Shown in pieces: positions 61,872 to 64,000 of a stretch of 64,000 nucleotides of DNA. The notes under the pieces are model-generated. The model was not told the DNA's origin, made no database searches, and worked only from the letters and a program-made list of their open reading frames with translations. Made by a program: the position numbers and the translations under genes. This DNA is from Nonomuraea thailandensis (GTDB lineage: Bacteria > Actinomycetota > Actinomycetes > Streptosporangiales > Streptosporangiaceae), in NCBI RefSeq assembly GCF_024172165.1, contig NZ_JAMZEB010000002.1, positions 9,088,501 to 9,152,500 on the forward strand, in the 5' to 3' direction. Numbering within the stretch: the first letter of the stretch is position 1; every line of letters starts with the position of its first letter.

Positions 61872-62288
61872 CTACCCGTAGATGCGGTGCTGCGAGCCGC
61901 AGTACTTGTGCTTGCCGCCCCAGCAGGTCCAGGTGTAGATCCTCTTGATCCCCTTGCCCGACCACTTCGCGTGGTGCGAGCCGTCCCACTGGCGGTAGAA
62001 CTGGTGCCACTTGCCGCCGGAGTAGTACTTGAACCAGACGTAGCCGTACTTCGACGACGACTCCTTGCCGTACCAGTGGGTGTAGACCTTCTTGCCCGAC
62101 TTGTAGGTCTTGCCGTAGGTGTAGGCCTTCTTGTTGCTGGAGTAGTACTTGCCCCAGCTCCCCATCGAAGCGGTCGCCTGCGTCGCGCTGACGGGCGAGG
62201 CGGTGGCCGCCTGCGCGGCGGGGGCGACGGCGAGGCCGGCGAACGCCATCGAGCCGGCGAGAGCGGTGGCTGCAAGGACCTTGCGCAT
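61872..62288 (-). CDS. Small secreted aromatic/basic protein of unknown family
   Basis: The protein has 138 residues. A Sec signal (about 1-28, ending PAAQAATA) leads to a mature part full of Tyr, Trp, Lys, Gly and Ser (KYYSSNKKAYTYGKTYKSGK, YVWFKYYSGGKWHQFYRQWD) with two Cys near the end (TCWGGKHKYCG). It could be an envelope- or polymer-binding protein. It splits infA from map, which is not usual. Its terminator isolates it from infA. Confidence 0.8.
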   Translation of the reverse strand: MRKVLAATALAGSMAFAGLAVAPAAQAATASPVSATQATASMGSWGKYYSSNKKAYTYGKTYKSGKKVYTHWYGKESSSKYGYVWFKYYSGGKWHQFYRQWDGSHHAKWSGKGIKRIYTWTCWGGKHKYCGSQHRIYG

Positions 62289-62389
62289 GTGGTTTCCTCC
62301 GTGAGTCGTGGTCCGACACAGCTCACGTTAAGAAGCCGGGCATATCCGCACTGCGCAGGAATTCACACAGTGCACTACTGCACAGAGCC

Positions 62390-62827
62390 CTAGGTGCTCT
62401 TCGGCTTGTTGTCCCCGAAGATGGTGCTCACCAGCAGGATCACGCCCCACGGGCCCATCACCCACAACGGCCACGGGTAGATGAAGCCACCGGCCGTGAT
62501 GCTCACGATCAGCCAGATCACCCAGTTGATGCCGCTGGCCGCCGCCCAGGCGCTCCAGGCGGCCTTCATGCCGCTGTGCATGCCCTGCTGCCGCGCCGGC
62601 TTGGCCGCCGGGGAGGCCTTGACCGGCAGGTGGCGCAGGTCCACGTCGGGCAGGTCGGAGGTCAGCTTGGCCAGCTCGCCGTAGGTCTTGCTCTTGTAGA
62701 GGCTCTCGAGCCGCTCGTTGAACTCGTCCATCGTGATGCGGCCCTGCGCCGTGTGCTCGCGGAGGATGGCGGCCACCCTGTCTCGGTCGGCGTCGGAGGC
62801 ACGCATCTCGGGGCTGTTCTTCGCCAT
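62390..62827 (-). CDS. DUF1707 protein with two membrane helices
   Basis: The protein has 145 residues. The DUF1707 domain (MRASDADRDRVAAILREHTA, GRITMDEFNERLESLYKSKT) covers residues 8-60 and is linked to two helices (INWVIWLIVSITAGGFIY; WVMGPWGVILLVSTIF). The role is unknown. It starts 14 bp after the map stop, so the two share an mRNA. Confidence 0.9.
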   Translation of the reverse strand: MAKNSPEMRASDADRDRVAAILREHTAQGRITMDEFNERLESLYKSKTYGELAKLTSDLPDVDLRHLPVKASPAAKPARQQGMHSGMKAAWSAWAAASGINWVIWLIVSITAGGFIYPWPLWVMGPWGVILLVSTIFGDNKPKST

Positions 62828-62841
62828 CCCACCACTCCCGG

Positions 62842-63651
62842 CTAGAGCTGAAGTTGAGCCAAGCGCGATTCGCCCCCATCTAGGGCGGTAAGCACCCAGG
62901 GACCATTATGTGTCACAGCGACGCTGTGTTCGAAGTGTGCGGAGTGCTTGCCGTCGATCGTCACCACGGTCCAGTCGTCGGCCAGCACGCGGGTGCGCTC
63001 GGTGCCCAGGTTGACCATGGGCTCGATGGCCAGGCACATGCCCTCTTCGAGCATCGGGCCGCGGCCGGGCTTGCCGTGGTTGGCGATCCACGGGTCCATG
63101 TGCATCTCGGTGCCGATGCCGTGGCCGCCGTACTCGGGAGGGATGCCGAAGCGGCCCTGGGACTTCACGTAACGCTCGACCTCGTACCCGATGTCGGACA
63201 GGTGCCGGCCCGGCTTCAGCGCGGCGATGCCGCGCCACATGGCCTCCTCCGTGACCCGCATCAGCTCGGTCAGCTTCTGGTCCACCTCGCCGACCGGGAC
63301 CGTGACGGCGGAGTCGCCGTGCCAGCCCTCCAGGATCGCGCCGCAGTCGATCGAGATGATGTCGCCCTCCTGCAGCTTGCGGGCGTTCGTCGGGATGCCG
63401 TGGACCACCTCGTCGTTCACCGACGCGCAGATCGTGGCAGGAAAGCCCTGGTAGCCCTTGAACGACGGGATCGCACCCTCGCCCCTGATCGCCTTCTCGG
63501 CGATGACGTCGAGGTCGAGCGGCGTCATGCCGGGCTCGACCGAGCGCTTGAGCAGGTCGAGCGTGCGCCCGACCACCAGGCCCGCGGCCCGCATCTTCTC
63601 GAGCTGCTCCGGCGACTTGATCTGGATGCCGTGTCTGTTGCGTTTGAACAT
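62842..63651 (-). CDS. map: Type I methionine aminopeptidase
   Basis: The protein has 269 residues. It removes N-terminal Met from new proteins. Metal-binding blocks: GIPTNARKLQEGDIISIDCG, GWHGDSAVTVPVGEV, EYGGHGIGTEMH and CLAIEPMVNLG. It is downstream of adk, as in the spc-operon end of actinobacteria. Confidence 0.96.
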   Translation of the reverse strand: MFKRNRHGIQIKSPEQLEKMRAAGLVVGRTLDLLKRSVEPGMTPLDLDVIAEKAIRGEGAIPSFKGYQGFPATICASVNDEVVHGIPTNARKLQEGDIISIDCGAILEGWHGDSAVTVPVGEVDQKLTELMRVTEEAMWRGIAALKPGRHLSDIGYEVERYVKSQGRFGIPPEYGGHGIGTEMHMDPWIANHGKPGRGPMLEEGMCLAIEPMVNLGTERTRVLADDWTVVTIDGKHSAHFEHSVAVTHNGPWVLTALDGGESRLAQLQL

Positions 63652-63714
63652 CTTCTGCCCCCCTGGGTCTCAACGGGCCACAGTGGGGGCCCAATTCCCC
63701 CCACAATAGCCGCG

Positions 63715-63740
63715 AGGTGGCACGGAAACCCGTGCCACCT
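63715..63740 (-). terminator. Hairpin between adk and map
   Basis: A perfect 11-bp stem (63715-63725 with 63730-63740) with loop AAAC lies 23 bp after the adk stop. It may end or attenuate transcription before map; no T-run is present. Confidence 0.5.
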
Positions 63741-63762
63741 CCGCAAATCGGACGTAACTGGA

Positions 63763-64000
63763 CTAGCCCAGGAACGGCCGGATCGCGTCCATGGCCCGCT
63801 GAGTGACCTCCTCGACCGGCCCTGTCGCGTCGACGCCGACCAGGATGCCCTCGTCGGCGTAGTAGGAGACCAGCGGCGCCGTCTGCTCCTGGTAGACCTC
63901 CAGGCGGTGCCTGACGGTCTCCTCCTTGTCGTCGTCACGCTGGAAGAGCGCGCCCCCGCACGCGTCGCACTTGTCGTCCTTCTTGTCGTCGAACTCGACG
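63763..64000 (-). CDS. adk: Adenylate kinase (3' part only)
   Basis: The last 78 residues are seen; the start lies beyond the window. The LID-side zinc pair KCDACGGALFQRDDD and the C-terminal helix VTQRAMDAIRPFLG are typical of Adk, which balances ATP, ADP and AMP. The order adk-map matches the end of the ribosomal protein operon. Confidence 0.93.
   Translation of the reverse strand, partial: VEFDDKKDDKCDACGGALFQRDDDKEETVRHRLEVYQEQTAPLVSYYADEGILVGVDATGPVEEVTQRAMDAIRPFLG

Overview
The window is about 64 kb of very GC-rich DNA with dense genes, frequent GTG and TTG starts and 1-4 bp stop/start overlaps. It comes from a high-GC actinobacterium. The gene order (guaB3-guaB, a SigD/ShbA-type sigma factor, groEL-groES, tsaD-rimI-tsaB, tsaE-alr-nnr-acpS, coaA, glmM-rpsI-rplM, truA-rplQ-rpoA-rpsD-rpsK-rpsM-rpmJ-infA, map-adk) is the one known from mycobacteria and streptomycetes. 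I infer a Streptosporangiales-type genome (for example Nonomuraea or a relative). That placement is inference, and no rRNA or tRNA gene was seen to test it.

Layout. Positions 1-5.5 kb hold the 3' part of a membrane Ser/Thr kinase, a beta-propeller lipoprotein and a secreted subtilase. At 5.5-12 kb are glpD, a DeoR-type repressor and a divergent four-gene operon (SIS-domain AgaS-like protein, NagA, sugar-phosphate kinase, class II aldolase) that together fit catabolism of N-acetylgalactosamine/galactosamine through tagatose phosphates. Positions 12-16.8 kb are accessory: an acetyltransferase, a phosphotransferase, a collapsed TetR pseudogene beside a DHFR-like reductase, a SnoaL-like protein divergent from a TetR with a zinc-ribbon tail, a 30-bp tandem array, and an ECF42-type sigma factor behind a small L7/L12-like gene.

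At 16.8-25.2 kb lie guaB3 and guaB (with two strong leader hairpins), a LuxR-type regulator, a DUF5319 protein, the ShbA/SigD sigma factor with a previously unmarked 50-codon RsdA-like ORF overlapping its stop, and groES-groEL under a CIRCE operator. Positions 25.3-29 kb hold a THUMP-like methyltransferase and a long hendecad/heptad coiled-coil protein. Positions 29-39.5 kb carry the t6A (tsaD, tsaB, tsaE), RimI, alanine racemase, Nnr, AcpS and PhoX-like genes on the minus strand, interrupted by a lipoprotein/sortase/phosphotransferase block. At 39.6-48.8 kb, coaA is followed by an accessory block of DUF389 and three ABC exporter modules with a GntR regulator.

Positions 48.8-64 kb form the translation/transcription core: glmM-rpsI-rplM, truA, rplQ-rpoA-rpsD-rpsK-rpsM-rpmJ-infA and map-adk. 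It is broken by a CAP-domain protein, two tandem paralogous membrane proteins with huge low-complexity N-termini, a tiny aromatic secreted protein and a DUF1707 protein.

The strongest candidates for something undescribed are the miniature anti-sigma-like ORF coupled to the housekeeping-linked sigma factor, the paralogous low-complexity membrane pair, the hendecad-to-heptad coiled-coil protein, the double-hairpin guaB leader, and a sortase that lacks any arginine after its catalytic cysteine. No CRISPR array, transposon, prophage or rRNA/tRNA gene was recognised.
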